A stretch of 64,000 nt of DNA. It comes from Candidatus Tepidifontimicrobium thermophilum (GTDB taxonomy: Bacteria > Sysuimicrobiota > Sysuimicrobiia > Sysuimicrobiales > Sysuimicrobiaceae). The stretch is from the NCBI GenBank assembly GCA_031296405.1, contig JAVKKH010000001.1, positions 107,160 through 171,159 on the forward strand. Direction: 5' to 3'. The position numbers were made by a program, and so were the translations under genes. Numbering within the stretch: position 1 is the first letter of the stretch; every line of letters begins with the position of its first letter. The notes under the pieces were generated by a model. The model did no database searches and had not been told where the DNA came from. It was given only the letters and a program-made list of their open reading frames with translations. Of the stretch, positions 17,288-27,219 are shown in pieces.

Positions 17288-17361
17288 GGCGTGCTCGGGA
17301 ACGGCGTGCTTGCGGCTGGCCCGCTGGAGCCCGGAGGGGCGGTGTCGGAGTGGCTCAGCTG

Positions 17362-17373
17362 TGGTAGCATAAT
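17362..17373 (+). promoter_or_regulatory. Candidate promoter of the V/A-ATPase operon
   Basis: TGGTAGCATAAT contains two overlapping -10 options: extended TGGTAGCAT, or CATAAT. It is the only AT-rich patch in the 223-base gap between nuoN and the first ATPase gene. No -35 is convincing. Confidence 0.4.
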
Positions 17374-17510
17374 CGGGGCGGTGTCCCGGCGCCGGGCCGG
17401 CGCGGCGGGGGCCGCCGTTCGCGTGCTTGGGCGGTTCGTCTCACCGCGGTGCGCCTGCGGTTTTCCGCACCCACGAAGCGAGGAGCGCGGGACGGAGGAG
17501 GAAGGGCAGC

Positions 17511-17855
17511 ATGGCTGAGGGCCACGACCGCCACCGGCCGAACGTTCTGGAGTTACTGGCGGAGAAGGAGCGGGAGCTGGAGCAGCGTCTCGCGGAGGCC
17601 CGCGCGGAGGCGGACCGCTTGGTGAAGGAGGCAGAAGCAGAGGCCGCGCGCATCCGGGCTCGAGCCCAGGAGGAAGCTGCCCGGCTGGAGCGGGAGGCGC
17701 GGGAGCGGGCGGAGGCAGAGGCGCGCGCGGCGGAGGAGGACGAGCTCCGGAGGGCCGAGGAGGAGGCCGAGCGGGTCCGGCAGAGCGCGCAGCACAATCT
17801 GGAAGCAGCGGTGCGCCGGGTGCTGGCCGCTGTCCTGCAGGGCTTGGAGCCATGA
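17511..17855 (+). CDS. atpH: V/A-type ATPase subunit G/H (peripheral stalk)
   Basis: About 114 residues, nearly all a charged heptad coiled coil (Glu, Arg, Ala, Leu) from about residue 15 to 105. It is expected to pair with subunit E to form the peripheral stalk. ATG 17511 follows GGAGGAGGAAGGG. It is the first gene of a nine-gene operon in the order G-I-K-E-C-F-A-B-D, as in Thermus. The family is called by composition, size and position, since sequence conservation is low. Its stop overlaps subunit I (ATGA). Confidence 0.85.
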   Translation: MAEGHDRHRPNVLELLAEKERELEQRLAEARAEADRLVKEAEAEAARIRARAQEEAARLEREARERAEAEARAAEEDELRRAEEEAERVRQSAQHNLEAAVRRVLAAVLQGLEP

Positions 17856-19828
17856 TCGTCGAGATGAGCCGCGTGATCCTCCTGGGGCCCAAGCGGCTCC
17901 TGGGCGAGGTGACGGACGCGATCCAGCGGCTGGGACTGATGCACGTGGACCGCGTGGAGGCAGAAGAGGTGCCGCAGCTGCGGCCGGTGGAGCCGGGCAG
18001 CGAGGGGGAGGCCTTACAGCGGCGGCTGGAGGCCCTGCTCGCACGCACCAAGGGACTGCTGGAGCTGCTGCCGCGGGTGGGGCCGGTGGAGATTCCCACC
18101 CTCGAGGATCGCAGCCTGGACGAGCTGGAGGCGTTGCTGGAACCCGTGGAGCGGGAAGCGCGCGAGCTGGTGCGCCAGCGGCGGGAGGCGGAGGAGGAGC
18201 TGGAGCTGGTGCGGTCGTACGAGGGAGCGGTCCGCGTGCTGTCCCCGCTGCTGGCGGCGCTTCGGGGGAGCCGCCACTTCGAGACGTACGGCTTCGTCCT
18301 GCGGGGCAAGGCGATGCCCGCGGTCACCGCGTTGCAGCGTGAACTGGAGCGGATCACCGGGGGGCGCGTGGAGGTGGTGGCCCGGCAGATTGACGAGAAG
18401 AACATCGGCGTGGTGGTGGCCTTCCACCGCCGGGATGGAGAGGCAGTTCGGTCCCTCCTGCAGCGGGCCGGGATCACGGAGCTCCGGCTGCCCGCCCGGT
18501 TCGCGGATCGCCCGGCTTCGGAGGCCCTGCAGGAGATGGCCCGGATGCGGGAGGAGCTCCCCCGAGTGGTGTCGGACTGCCAACGGCGCCTGGAGGCCCT
18601 CAGCCGGAGCGCCCGGGGAACCGTGCAGGCGGTGGAGGCGCGGCTGCGGGACGAGTTGGCCAAGCTAGAGGTCCTCCCGACCTTCGCCCAGTCCCGCTAC
18701 GCGTTCGTCGTGCACGGCTGGGTGCCCACGAGGGAGATCCCGCGGCTGCGGGCGGCCCTCCGGCAGCGTTTCGGGGACCACGTGGTGGTGGTCGACAGTC
18801 CGGTGGACCCGCACGACCACGAGGAGGCCGCCCACGTCCCCGTAGCCCTGGAAAACGCTCCGCCGGTGCGGCCCTTTCAGCTCCTCCTCTCGATCTTCCG
18901 GCCGCCCCGGTACGGCACCTGGGACCCCAGTCCCCTGCTGGCGGTCACCTTTCCCCTGTTCGTGGGGCTGGTGATCGGTGACGTAGGCTACGGGGCTCTG
19001 TTCTTCGCCCTGGGGTGGTGGATGCGGAACCGCGCCCGGCAGGGCCAGCCGCTGGAGGTGAACCTCCTGAATCTACGCGTGGCCCCCGACACCCTGCAGG
19101 CGGTGTCGTGGATCGTCCGGGTGATCGCCTTCTGGGTGATGGTCTTCGGCGCGCTGTACGCGGAGGTGTTCGGGAACCTGCCGGAGCTGCTGTTCCGGGT
19201 CCACCCTCTGTTTGACCGGGTGCGGGCGCAGCGGGATCTGTACTTCCAGCTCATCGTGTTGCTCGGGATGGGGATGATCTACGGCGGGCTGCTGGGGCAC
19301 CTGGCACAGGCCGTACGACACCGGAACCTCCGTGGGATCTTCGAGAGCGCGGTGATGGTGCTGACCCTGACGTGGGTGCTCCTGCTGCTCGGGGGGCTGT
19401 CGGGGCTCCTGCCGGCGGCGGTGGTCCCCGTGAGCTGGTCGTTCCTGTGGGCCGCGCTGGCGGTGTTCGGGTTGGGTCTGGCCTTTCGGGCGGCCAACCC
19501 CATGTGGTTCCTGGAGTCCGCCACCGCGTTCGGCCACGTCCTGAGCCATGCCCGGCTCATGGCCTTCGGGCTGGCGGCGGCGGCGCTCGCGACAGCCGCC
19601 AACGAACTGGGGCCCAGTATGGCGGAGACCTTCGGCCTGAGCGGCCTGGTGGGGACGGTGGTGGCGTCCCTGATCTCCGCCCTGGCCCAGGTCCTGTTCT
19701 TCGTGTTCACCATCGTGGGACACGTGATCCAGCCGGCGCGTCTGCACTGGGTGGAGTTCTTCACCAAGGTGAAGTACCACGAGGAGACCGGACAACCGTA
19801 CCGACCATTCCAACGGACAGGGAGGTGA
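17852..19828 (+). CDS. atpI: V/A-type ATPase subunit I (a subunit)
   Basis: About 658 residues. An N-terminal cytoplasmic half (about 1-350) contains coiled coils (near 45-125 and 230-270) and the block RYAFVVHGWVPTREIPRL. A membrane half with seven to eight helices begins near 360 (LLAVTFPLFVGLVIGDVGYG). The C-terminal HWVEFFTKVKYHEETGQPY is a family hallmark. It provides the ion half-channels facing the K ring. ATG 17852 overlaps subunit G. Confidence 0.95.
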   Translation: MIVEMSRVILLGPKRLLGEVTDAIQRLGLMHVDRVEAEEVPQLRPVEPGSEGEALQRRLEALLARTKGLLELLPRVGPVEIPTLEDRSLDELEALLEPVEREARELVRQRREAEEELELVRSYEGAVRVLSPLLAALRGSRHFETYGFVLRGKAMPAVTALQRELERITGGRVEVVARQIDEKNIGVVVAFHRRDGEAVRSLLQRAGITELRLPARFADRPASEALQEMARMREELPRVVSDCQRRLEALSRSARGTVQAVEARLRDELAKLEVLPTFAQSRYAFVVHGWVPTREIPRLRAALRQRFGDHVVVVDSPVDPHDHEEAAHVPVALENAPPVRPFQLLLSIFRPPRYGTWDPSPLLAVTFPLFVGLVIGDVGYGALFFALGWWMRNRARQGQPLEVNLLNLRVAPDTLQAVSWIVRVIAFWVMVFGALYAEVFGNLPELLFRVHPLFDRVRAQRDLYFQLIVLLGMGMIYGGLLGHLAQAVRHRNLRGIFESAVMVLTLTWVLLLLGGLSGLLPAAVVPVSWSFLWAALAVFGLGLAFRAANPMWFLESATAFGHVLSHARLMAFGLAAAALATAANELGPSMAETFGLSGLVGTVVASLISALAQVLFFVFTIVGHVIQPARLHWVEFFTKVKYHEETGQPYRPFQRTGR

Positions 19829-19836
19829 ACGACAGG

Positions 19837-20163
19837 ATGCGTAACACCTGGTGGGTCGTGGTGCTGGCGGCACTGGTGGTGGCCGTGGCGGGGTTCCCCG
19901 CGCTGGCCGCGGAGGCTCCGGAGGCGGCCCCGCGGGCCGGGGATGGCGTGCGGGCCGGGCTGCTGGGAATCGCGGCCGCGCTGTCGGTGGCGTTCGGTGC
20001 TCTGGGAACCGCGTGGGCCCAGTCCCGGATCGGGGCCGCGGCAGCCGGAGCCATGGCGGAGCGTCCGGAGATCGGAGGCCTCATGCTGGTCTTCCTGGCC
20101 CTGCCGGAGACCATGATCATCCTGGGCTTCCTGGTGGCCTTCTTCCTGATCGGCCGCATCTAG
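19837..20163 (+). CDS. atpK: V/A-type ATPase subunit K (c-ring proteolipid)
   Basis: Rotor-ring subunit of about 108 residues. An N-terminal hydrophobic segment ending AALAAEAPEAA looks like a signal sequence, as in the Thermus proteolipid. Two ring helices follow; the second carries the ion-binding Glu (VFLALPETMIILGFLVAFF). ATG 19837 was chosen; GTG 19825 lies just upstream but overlaps the GGGAGG ribosome site. Confidence 0.93.
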   Translation: MRNTWWVVVLAALVVAVAGFPALAAEAPEAAPRAGDGVRAGLLGIAAALSVAFGALGTAWAQSRIGAAAAGAMAERPEIGGLMLVFLALPETMIILGFLVAFFLIGRI

Positions 20164-20169
20164 CTCCCC

Positions 20170-20754
20170 ATGGCCTCGGAGTTGATCGACCTGCTCGAGC
20201 GTGAGGCGGAGGCGGAGCGACAGCGCCTGCTGAGCCAGGCGCGAGAGCAGGCGGAGGGGCTGCTCCGACAAGCGCAGGCGGAGGCCCAGGCGCTGCTGGA
20301 GGCGCAACGCCAGCGGGTGGCCGAGGCTGTAGAGGCCGCCCGGGTCCGGGCGCGGGGAGTTGCGCAGCTGCGCGCCGCCTCGAAGGTCCTGGAAGCGAAG
20401 GACGAACAGCTGCAGGAGGTGTTCCGCCGGGCGGCGGCGGAGCTGGAGCGAATCACTCAGGATCCGGCCCGCTACGAGTCGATCCTCCGGGGCCTGCTCC
20501 GTGAGGCGGCCGAAGGGTTCAACGGGCCCGTGGTGGTGGACTGCGCGGAGCGGGACGTCCGCGCGGTGGAGGCGGCCGCGCGGGAGCTTGGCCTGCACCT
20601 CGTGCGGGTGAACGCGGACCCGACCCTGAGAGGCGGGGTGCGGGTTTCCAGCGAGGACGGTCGGTTCGTGGTGGAGAACACCCTGCTTTCGCGCCTGCGC
20701 CGGGCCCAGCAGCTGTTGCTGGCCGACGTGGCGGCCATCCTCTGGGAGGAGTAG
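20170..20754 (+). CDS. atpE: V/A-type ATPase subunit E (peripheral stalk)
   Basis: 194 residues: a long N-terminal coiled coil (about 5-85, Glu/Gln/Arg/Ala-rich) and a globular C-terminal domain with LRGGVRVSSEDGRFVVENTL, the family-specific block. It pairs with subunit G and holds the A/B ring. The next gene starts right after its stop. Confidence 0.93.
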   Translation: MASELIDLLEREAEAERQRLLSQAREQAEGLLRQAQAEAQALLEAQRQRVAEAVEAARVRARGVAQLRAASKVLEAKDEQLQEVFRRAAAELERITQDPARYESILRGLLREAAEGFNGPVVVDCAERDVRAVEAAARELGLHLVRVNADPTLRGGVRVSSEDGRFVVENTLLSRLRRAQQLLLADVAAILWEE

Positions 20755-21783
20755 GTGCCGGCGGACTTCGGGTACATCAACGCCCGGGTGAAGGGGATGC
20801 GCTCCCGGCTCCTTCCGCCCGGGAGGCTGGAGGAGCTCCTGGGCCTTCCGGACCTGGACGCGTTCCTCCAGGCCCTGGTCCACACGCCCTACGGACCTGA
20901 GCTGCAGGAGGCCCTGACCCGGTACCAGGGGTTGCGGGCGGTGGACGAAGCGCTGGCGCGGGCCTTCCAGAAGGCCGCGCGGCGGGTGCTGTCCTTCGCG
21001 GACGGCAAGCCGCGGACCCTAATCCAGGTGCTGCTGATGCAGTGGGACGTGCACAACCTCCGGGCGGTCCTGCGGGCCAAGCACGCGGGATACCCCCCGG
21101 AGGCGGTGGAGCCTACCCTGGTGCCCGCGGCGGAACTTTCAGACGTCCGGCTGCGGGAGCTGTTGCAGCAGCCGGATGTACCCGCGGTGCTGGCCACCCT
21201 GGCCACGTGGGCTCACCCTCTGGCGGAGGCCCTGACGGCGGCGCTGGCGGAGTACTACGCCTCCAAGGATCTCCTGGTCCTGGAGCTGGCCCTGGATCGG
21301 GCGTACTACACCTGGGCCCTGCAGGCCGCGCGAGGACGTGGGTACGACGCGTCGCGGGTCGCGGAGCTGGTGCGCACCCAGCTGGACTTCACCAATGTGA
21401 AGACCGCCTTCAAACTCCAGCAGCTCCCGGACCTGACCCCGGAGCAGCGGGAGCAGTTCTTCCTGGAAGGTGGGGCGGTGGTCACCCGAGAGGTGTTCCG
21501 TAACCTGGCGGATCCGCGGACCGCGGAGGTGGGGATCCGGGAGATCCGGGCCCGGGGCATCCAACCGGAGGGGCGTACCCCGGCGGAGGTGGAGCGGTGG
21601 CTGGAGCACGAGGCCATCCGGCGGATGGCGGACCTGTACCTGGGTGACCCTCTGGGCGTGGACGTGGTGGTGGGCTACCTGACCCTGCTGGCCAACGAGG
21701 TGCGCAACCTGCGGCTGATCGCACGCAGCAAGGCCGTGGGGATCCCGCGGGACCTGGTCCGCAGGGAGATGGCGCTGGTGTAG
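20755..21783 (+). CDS. atpC: V/A-type ATPase subunit C
   Basis: Funnel-shaped socket linking the central stalk to the K ring; 342 residues, all-helical, with the typical start GYINARVKGMRSRLL and the three-fold helical repeat (for example LLMQWDVHNLRAVLRAKHAG). It ends with the VDVVVGYLTLLANEVRNLRL block. GTG 20755 abuts the subunit E stop. Confidence 0.95.
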   Translation: MPADFGYINARVKGMRSRLLPPGRLEELLGLPDLDAFLQALVHTPYGPELQEALTRYQGLRAVDEALARAFQKAARRVLSFADGKPRTLIQVLLMQWDVHNLRAVLRAKHAGYPPEAVEPTLVPAAELSDVRLRELLQQPDVPAVLATLATWAHPLAEALTAALAEYYASKDLLVLELALDRAYYTWALQAARGRGYDASRVAELVRTQLDFTNVKTAFKLQQLPDLTPEQREQFFLEGGAVVTREVFRNLADPRTAEVGIREIRARGIQPEGRTPAEVERWLEHEAIRRMADLYLGDPLGVDVVVGYLTLLANEVRNLRLIARSKAVGIPRDLVRREMALV

Positions 21784-21786
21784 GCG

Positions 21787-22107
21787 ATGGCGTACCGGGT
21801 GGCGGTGATCACGGACGCGGAGACGGCCACGGGGTTCCGCCTGGCGGGGGCGGACGTGTTTGAGGCGGAGGAGCCCCGGCACGCGGTGGCGGTGCTCCGA
21901 GACCTGGTGCGGGGGGACTACGGACTGGTAGCGGTGAACGAGGCCTTGCTAGAGGGGGTGGAGGGGGATGTCGCTCGGGTCCTGCGGGGGCGAGACCTGC
22001 CCGTAGTGGTCCCGTTCCCGGCAGCGCGGGCCCGGCTGGAGTCCGGCGAGGACTACATCGCCCGGCTGGTGAAAGAGCACATTGGGTTCTACGTGAAGCT
22101 GCGGTGA
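21787..22107 (+). CDS. atpF: V/A-type ATPase subunit F
   Basis: Central-stalk regulatory subunit, 106 residues, with a Rossmann-like fold: RVAVITDAETATGFRLAGAD at the N-terminus, then DYGLVAVNEALLE, and a C-terminal helix (ARLVKEHIGFYVKLR). ATG 21787 lies three bases after the subunit C stop. Confidence 0.94.
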   Translation: MAYRVAVITDAETATGFRLAGADVFEAEEPRHAVAVLRDLVRGDYGLVAVNEALLEGVEGDVARVLRGRDLPVVVPFPAARARLESGEDYIARLVKEHIGFYVKLR

Positions 22108-22134
22108 AGGAGGTCGAGGAAGGAGGCGGTGGCC

Positions 22135-23883
22135 ATGCAGGGCGAGATCGTGAAGATCGCGGGTCCGGCGGTGATCGCCCGCGGGATGCGGGGGGCCCGG
22201 ATGTACGACATCGTCCGCGTCGGCAACGAGCGGCTGGTGGGAGAGATCATCCGGCTCAGCGGGGACACCGCCTTCATCCAGGTGTACGAGGACACTTCGG
22301 GCCTCCTGGTGGGCGAGCCGGTGGAGAGCACCGGTCTGCCCCTTGCGGTGGAGCTGGGGCCGGGGCTGCTGAGCAACATCTTCGATGGGATCCAGCGGCC
22401 GCTGCCCGCGGTTCGCAGCCAGCAGGGCGACTTCATCCGCAGGGGCGCGGTGGCTCCGGCGCTGGACCGACAGCGGCGTTGGGCATTCCGACCCACCGTT
22501 CCCGTGGGTCAGGAGGTGGGCCCTGGGGACGTGATTGGGGAGGTGCAGGAGTTCGGCTTCGCGCACCGCATCCTGGTCCCGCCCGACGCGCGGCCCTCCC
22601 GGGTGGCGGAGATCCGGGAGGGGGAGTTCACCGTGACGGACGTGGTGGCCCGCCTGGAGGATGGACGGGAGCTCCGGCTGATGCACACCTGGCCCGTGCG
22701 GCTGGCGCGGCCCGAAGCCCGGCGGCTGGATCCCCGGGAACCCCTGGTCACCGGACAGCGGATCATCGACGTACTGTTCCCCGTGGCCATGGGGGGGACG
22801 GCAGCCATTCCCGGCCCCTTCGGGAGCGGGAAGACCGTGATGCAGCAGACCCTAGCCAAGTGGGCAGACGCGGACGTGATCATCTACGTCGGCTGCGGGG
22901 AGCGCGGCAACGAGATGACCCACGTCCTGGACGAGTTCCCGGAGCTGGAGGACCCCCGCACGGGTCGACCCCTGATGGAGCGGACCATCATCATCGCCAA
23001 CACGAGCAACATGCCCGTGGCCGCCCGGGAGGCGAGCGTGTACACGGGGATCACCATGGCCGAGTACTGGCGGGACCAGGGGTACAAGGTCGCCCTGATG
23101 GCGGACTCCACCAGCCGGTGGGCGGAGGCCATGCGGGAGATCTCCAGCCGGTTGGAGGAGATGCCCGCGGAGGAAGGTTACCCGCCCTACCTGTCCAGCC
23201 GCCTGGCGGCTTTCTACGAGCGGGCGGGCCGGGTGGTGTGCCTGGGCCGGCCGGAGCGGCGCGGCGCCATCACCGTCATCGGGGCGGTCTCGCCTCCCGG
23301 CGGAGACCTTTCCGAGCCCGTCACCCAGGCGACCCTTCGGATCGTGGGCACCTTCTGGTCCCTGGACGCGGCGCTCGCGAACCGGCGCCACTTCCCTTCG
23401 ATCCACTGGCTGCGGTCCTACAGCCTGTACACGCCCCTGTTCCGGGAGTGGTACCGGCAGAACCTGCCGGAGGACTTCGAGGCGCTGCGGGAGCGGGCCT
23501 CCGCCCTGCTCCAGAAGGAGGCCGAGCTGCAGGAGATCGTGCAGCTGGTGGGGCCGGACGCCCTGCAGGACGACCAGCGCCTGGTCATCGAGGCGGGCAA
23601 GATGCTCCGGGAGGACTTCCTCCAGCAGTCCGCCTTCTCCGAGGTGGACGCGTACTGCCCGCCCATCAAGTCGTACGGGATCCTGAAGGCGATCCTGAGC
23701 TTCTACGACGAGGCGAGTGCGGCGTTGCGGCGGGGCGTCCCCATGGACGACATCCTGAACCTGCCGCAGATCCAGGAGATCGCGCGGATGAAGGAGGTGC
23801 CCGCGGACCGGTTCCCCGCCTACACCGAAGAGTTCCTCCGCAGGATGGGGGAAGCGTTCCGGGAGCCCGCGGGCGCGCGCTGA
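22135..23883 (+). CDS. atpA: V/A-type ATPase catalytic subunit A
   Basis: 582 residues. Walker [13 protein letters not shown] lies near 228-236; the bulge (non-homologous) domain of V-type A subunits lies at about 115-185. Other blocks are [18 protein letters not shown] (arginine-finger contact region, catalytic Glu) and [20 protein letters not shown]. It hydrolyses or makes ATP. ATG 22135 has AGGAGG at eight bases; the upstream GTG 22129 is only two bases from that site. Confidence 0.97.
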   Translation: MQGEIVKIAGPAVIARGMRGARMYDIVRVGNERLVGEIIRLSGDTAFIQVYEDTSGLLVGEPVESTGLPLAVELGPGLLSNIFDGIQRPLPAVRSQQGDFIRRGAVAPALDRQRRWAFRPTVPVGQEVGPGDVIGEVQEFGFAHRILVPPDARPSRVAEIREGEFTVTDVVARLEDGRELRLMHTWPVRLARPEARRLDPREPLVTGQRIIDVLFPVAMGGTAAIPGPFGSGKTVMQQTLAKWADADVIIYVGCGERGNEMTHVLDEFPELEDPRTGRPLMERTIIIANTSNMPVAAREASVYTGITMAEYWRDQGYKVALMADSTSRWAEAMREISSRLEEMPAEEGYPPYLSSRLAAFYERAGRVVCLGRPERRGAITVIGAVSPPGGDLSEPVTQATLRIVGTFWSLDAALANRRHFPSIHWLRSYSLYTPLFREWYRQNLPEDFEALRERASALLQKEAELQEIVQLVGPDALQDDQRLVIEAGKMLREDFLQQSAFSEVDAYCPPIKSYGILKAILSFYDEASAALRRGVPMDDILNLPQIQEIARMKEVPADRFPAYTEEFLRRMGEAFREPAGAR

Positions 23884-23902
23884 GTCGAGGAGGCGAACGG
23901 CC

Positions 23903-25327
23903 ATGGAACTGGCGACCAAACGTTACCAGTCCATCTCGTACATCTCCGGCCCACTGCTGTTCGTGGAAGGGGCGCAGGACCTGGCGTACGGGGCCATCGT
24001 GAACATCCACCTGCCCGACGGCAGCGTCCGGGGCGGGCAGGTTATCGAGGTGTCCCGGCAGCACGCGGTCATCCAGGTGTTCGAGGAGACCACAGGCCTG
24101 GATGTGGCCCGGACCTCGGTGAGCCTGCGGGAGGACGTGGCCCGCTTCGGGGTGAGCCCGGAGATCATCGGCCGGAGGTTCAACGGGCGCGGGGAGCCCA
24201 TTGACGGGCTGCCGCCCATCATCCCGGAGAAGCGCCTGCCCATCATCGGGTCTCCCATCAACCCCGTGGCCCGACAGCGGCCCCAGGAGTTCATCCAGAC
24301 GGGGATCAGCAGCATCGACGGCCTGAACACCCTGGTGCGGGGCCAGAAGCTACCCATCTTCTCGGGGGCGGGCCTGCCCCACAACGAGATCGCAGCGCAG
24401 ATCGCCCGGCAGGCGAAGGTCCTGGGGGAGGCGGAGGAGTTCGCGGTGGTGTTCGCCGCCATGGGGATCACCCAGCGGGAGGCGGCGTACTTCATCGAGC
24501 AGTTCGAGGCCACGGGGGCCCTGTCGCGCAGCGTGGTGTTCCTGAACCTGGCCGACGACCCTACCATCGAGCGCCTCATGACCCCCCGGCTGGCGCTGAC
24601 CACCGCGGAGTACATGGCCTTCGAGCTGGACAAGCAGGTCCTGGTGATCCTGACCGACATGACCAACTATTGCGAGAGCCTCCGGGAGATCGGCGCCGCG
24701 CGGGAGGAGATCCCCGGGCGGCGCGGGTACCCCGGCTACATGTATACGGACCTCGCGACCATCTACGAGCGGGCGGGTCGGATCCAGGGACGGAAGGGGT
24801 CGGTGACCCAGCTCCCGATCCTGACCATGCCCGACGACGACATCACCCACCCCATCCCCGACCTGACGGGCTACATCACCGAGGGACAGATCGTGCTGAG
24901 CCGGGCCCTGCACCGGCAGGGGATCTACCCGCCCATCAACCCACTCCCGAGCCTGTCCCGGTTGATGAACGACGGCATCGGCCCGGGCCGGACGCGGGAG
25001 GACCACGCGGGGCTGAAGGACCAGCTGTTCAGCGCGTACGCCAACGGGGTGGACCTCCGGCGGCTGGTGGCCATCATCGGGGAGGAGGCCCTGACGGAGC
25101 GGGACCGGCTGTACCTGCGCTTCGCGGAGGCCTTCGAACGGGAGTTCCTCAACCAGGGCAACACGGAGCGGAGCATCGAGGAGACCCTGAACCTGGGCTG
25201 GAAGCTCCTGTCGCTGCTCCCCAGGGCGGAGCTGAAGCGTGTGAAGCAGGACCACGTGGAGAAGTACTACTTCGGCGAAGCCGTAGAGCAGCTGTGGGCG
25301 GAGGAGGAGCGCCTGTCCCGGCGCTAG
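23903..25327 (+). CDS. atpB: V/A-type ATPase subunit B
   Basis: Non-catalytic nucleotide-ring subunit, 474 residues. The P-loop is replaced ([20 protein letters not shown]), as normal for B subunits. [20 protein letters not shown] and [20 protein letters not shown] are the diagnostic blocks, the latter near the inter-subunit arginine. It alternates with subunit A in the ring. ATG 23903 has GGAGG upstream. Confidence 0.97.
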   Translation: MELATKRYQSISYISGPLLFVEGAQDLAYGAIVNIHLPDGSVRGGQVIEVSRQHAVIQVFEETTGLDVARTSVSLREDVARFGVSPEIIGRRFNGRGEPIDGLPPIIPEKRLPIIGSPINPVARQRPQEFIQTGISSIDGLNTLVRGQKLPIFSGAGLPHNEIAAQIARQAKVLGEAEEFAVVFAAMGITQREAAYFIEQFEATGALSRSVVFLNLADDPTIERLMTPRLALTTAEYMAFELDKQVLVILTDMTNYCESLREIGAAREEIPGRRGYPGYMYTDLATIYERAGRIQGRKGSVTQLPILTMPDDDITHPIPDLTGYITEGQIVLSRALHRQGIYPPINPLPSLSRLMNDGIGPGRTREDHAGLKDQLFSAYANGVDLRRLVAIIGEEALTERDRLYLRFAEAFEREFLNQGNTERSIEETLNLGWKLLSLLPRAELKRVKQDHVEKYYFGEAVEQLWAEEERLSRR

Positions 25328-25360
25328 GCGCGCCGGCGTAGAGCCAAGGGGGCCGTCGCC

Positions 25361-25996
25361 ATGCCGGAACTCGTCAGCCCCACCCGGATGAACCTCCTGC
25401 AGCGGAAGAACCAGCTGCGCGTGGCGCAGCAGGGGGTGGACCTGCTCAAGCGGAAGCGGGACGCCCTGGTGTCGGAGTTCTTCCAGGTGGTGCGTCAGGC
25501 CCTGGAGGCCCGGGAGCGGCTGAACACAGTCTCCGAGAAGGCCTACGTGATCCTGAGCCTGGCGAAGGCGGTGGACGGACGTCAGGCCCTGGAGGCCGCC
25601 GCCCTAACGGAACGGCGGTCCGTGATGGTGGACATAGAAATCCGCAACATCTGGGGCATCAAGGTGCCCGAGGTGCGCAGCCAGCGCGTCCGCCGGTCGT
25701 TCCTGGAGCGGGGCCTGAGCCCTACCGCCACCAGCGTGCGGACCCTCGAGAGCCAGGAGGCTTTCGAGGAGGTGCTGAACGCCATTCTAGAGGTGGCGAG
25801 CACCGAGCTGCGGCTGCGCAAGATCGGGGAGGAGATCAAGAAGACCACCCGTCGGGTGAACGCCCTCGAGCAGGTGGTGATCCCCAGGATCCGGGCGGAG
25901 ATCCGGTACATCAACGACGTGCTGGAGCAGCGGGCCCGGGAGGATGTGTTCCGGCTCAAGAGGATCAAGAAGAAGCTGGAGGCACGCCAGGCCTGA
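25361..25996 (+). CDS. atpD: V/A-type ATPase subunit D
   Basis: Central rotor shaft, 211 residues; two long antiparallel coiled-coil helices (about 10-75 and 130-205). It starts PTRMNLLQRKNQLRVAQQGV, the usual family opening, and the helix RRVNALEQVVIPRIRAEIRY is conserved. Last gene of the operon. Confidence 0.96.
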   Translation: MPELVSPTRMNLLQRKNQLRVAQQGVDLLKRKRDALVSEFFQVVRQALEARERLNTVSEKAYVILSLAKAVDGRQALEAAALTERRSVMVDIEIRNIWGIKVPEVRSQRVRRSFLERGLSPTATSVRTLESQEAFEEVLNAILEVASTELRLRKIGEEIKKTTRRVNALEQVVIPRIRAEIRYINDVLEQRAREDVFRLKRIKKKLEARQA

Positions 25997-26014
25997 GGGC
26001 CCGGGCGCAGCCGC

Positions 26015-26020
26015 TATACT
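26015..26020 (+). promoter_or_regulatory. -10 element for a probable leaderless DUF881 mRNA
   Basis: TATACT ends only six bases before GTG 26027, so transcription should begin at or next to the start codon. A loose -35 (CTGAGG, 16-base spacer) lies at the subunit D stop. Confidence 0.5.
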
Positions 26021-26026
26021 AGAGGC

Positions 26027-26797
26027 GTGCCGACCCGCAGCGAACCCAGGGGAGGACGCCCAGGGTGGCCTGAGGGCGTGCGGCCGACGCGGCTCCAGCT
26101 GGTCCTCACGGCAGCCCTCCTGGCCGCCGGGCTGCTGGTGACCTGGCAGCTCAAGGCGGAGCGGTCCATCCGCGCGAGCCTTCGGATCCCCTCCCAGCGG
26201 CTCGAGGAGCTGGCGTTCCTCCTCCAGGAGCAAAGCCGCCACAGGGAGCGCCTGGAGGACGAGATCGCCAGCTTGCGGGCGCAGCTGGCCCGTTACGAGG
26301 AAGCGGCCACCCGCAACCAGGGGGCGCAGCGGGAGCTGCGGCGCCGGCTAGAGGCGCTGAGGCTGGCTGCCGGGGTGGAGGCCCTGCGGGGCCCCGGCGT
26401 GGTGGTGGAGCTCCGGGACAGTCCCCAGCGCCTGCAGCCGGGCGACGACCCCAACCTGGTCCTGATCCACTACACCGACGTCCAGGCCGTGGTGGCAACC
26501 CTTTGGGCAGCGGGGGCGGAGGCGGTAGCCATCAACGGCGAACGGGTGGTTTCCACCACGGGTCTGAGCTGTGTGGGGACCACGATCCTGTGTAACGCGA
26601 GGCGGCTGGCACCGCCCTACGTGATCGTGGCCCTGGGCGATCCTGAGGCCCTGCTCACAGCCCTGGAGGCCGAGGACAGCCCCCTGGCTACCCTGCGGGC
26701 GTTCCAGTTCCCCGTGCGGGTGACCCGGTCCACGGACCTGCGGGTACCCGCGTACCGGGGCGGCTTCCAGTTCCGGTTTGCGCGGGCGGACCGCTGA
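26027..26797 (+). CDS. DUF881-family membrane-anchored protein
   Basis: About 256 residues: one N-terminal membrane helix (about 22-42), an external coiled coil (about 55-105), then the DUF881 domain with LRGPGVVVELRDSP and AEAVAINGERVVSTTGLSC. DUF881 genes commonly neighbour the small basic protein gene near cell-division loci in Bacillota and relatives, and that pairing is kept here. Biochemical role is unknown; an envelope or division role is inferred from context. GTG 26027 has no ribosome site but sits six bases from a -10, suggesting a leaderless message. Confidence 0.88.
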   Translation: MPTRSEPRGGRPGWPEGVRPTRLQLVLTAALLAAGLLVTWQLKAERSIRASLRIPSQRLEELAFLLQEQSRHRERLEDEIASLRAQLARYEEAATRNQGAQRELRRRLEALRLAAGVEALRGPGVVVELRDSPQRLQPGDDPNLVLIHYTDVQAVVATLWAAGAEAVAINGERVVSTTGLSCVGTTILCNARRLAPPYVIVALGDPEALLTALEAEDSPLATLRAFQFPVRVTRSTDLRVPAYRGGFQFRFARADR

Positions 26798-26834
26798 GCC
26801 TGAGTTTCAGGGCGAACGGAGGGAGGGGTCGTGG

Positions 26835-27215
26835 ATGTGGCTTCCGTTAGGGGGGCTAGCGGCGGGGGTGCTGCTGGGCCTGCTGGTGGGCGTGGAGATC
26901 CCCCTGGGCTTAGTGAAGTACACCGCCATCGCGGTGCTGGCGGCTTTGGACACCCTCCTGGGAGGGCTGCGGGCGCAGCTCGAGGGACGGTTCGACCTGG
27001 TGGTGTTCACGAGCGGCTTTGTGGTGAACACCTCCTTCGCGGCCCTCCTGACCGCCATCGGAGACCTGCTCGGCGTGGACGTGTACCTGGGGGCGGTGAT
27101 CGTGTTCAGCATGCGGATCTTCAACAACGTGAGCTTCATCCGCCGGGACCTCCTCCGGGGGTTCACGCGGGAGCCCGTGACGGTGCGCGGTACCGGAGCA
27201 TCCGAAGGGAGGTGA
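26835..27215 (+). CDS. sbp: Small basic protein (Sbp, DUF1290)
   Basis: About 126 residues with three membrane segments. LLVGVEIPLGLVKYTAIAVL and LVVFTSGFVVNTSFAALLTA are typical of the DUF1290 family. ATG 26835 follows GGAGGGAGGGG at seven bases; the in-frame upstream extension lacks signals. It lies just after DUF881, its usual neighbour. The pair is linked to cell-division genes in other bacteria, but no molecular function is established. Confidence 0.88.
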   Translation: MWLPLGGLAAGVLLGLLVGVEIPLGLVKYTAIAVLAALDTLLGGLRAQLEGRFDLVVFTSGFVVNTSFAALLTAIGDLLGVDVYLGAVIVFSMRIFNNVSFIRRDLLRGFTREPVTVRGTGASEGR

Positions 27216-27219
27216 AACC

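Noticed and set aside
17341..17375. tRNA-like opening (GGTGTCGGAGTGGCTCAG)
   Set aside because: No matching acceptor stem, T arm or anticodon arm follows.
17291..17518. 75-codon open frame between nuoN and the ATPase operon
   Set aside because: Runs through the promoter and the ribosome site of the next gene, with no ribosome site of its own or recognisable sequence.
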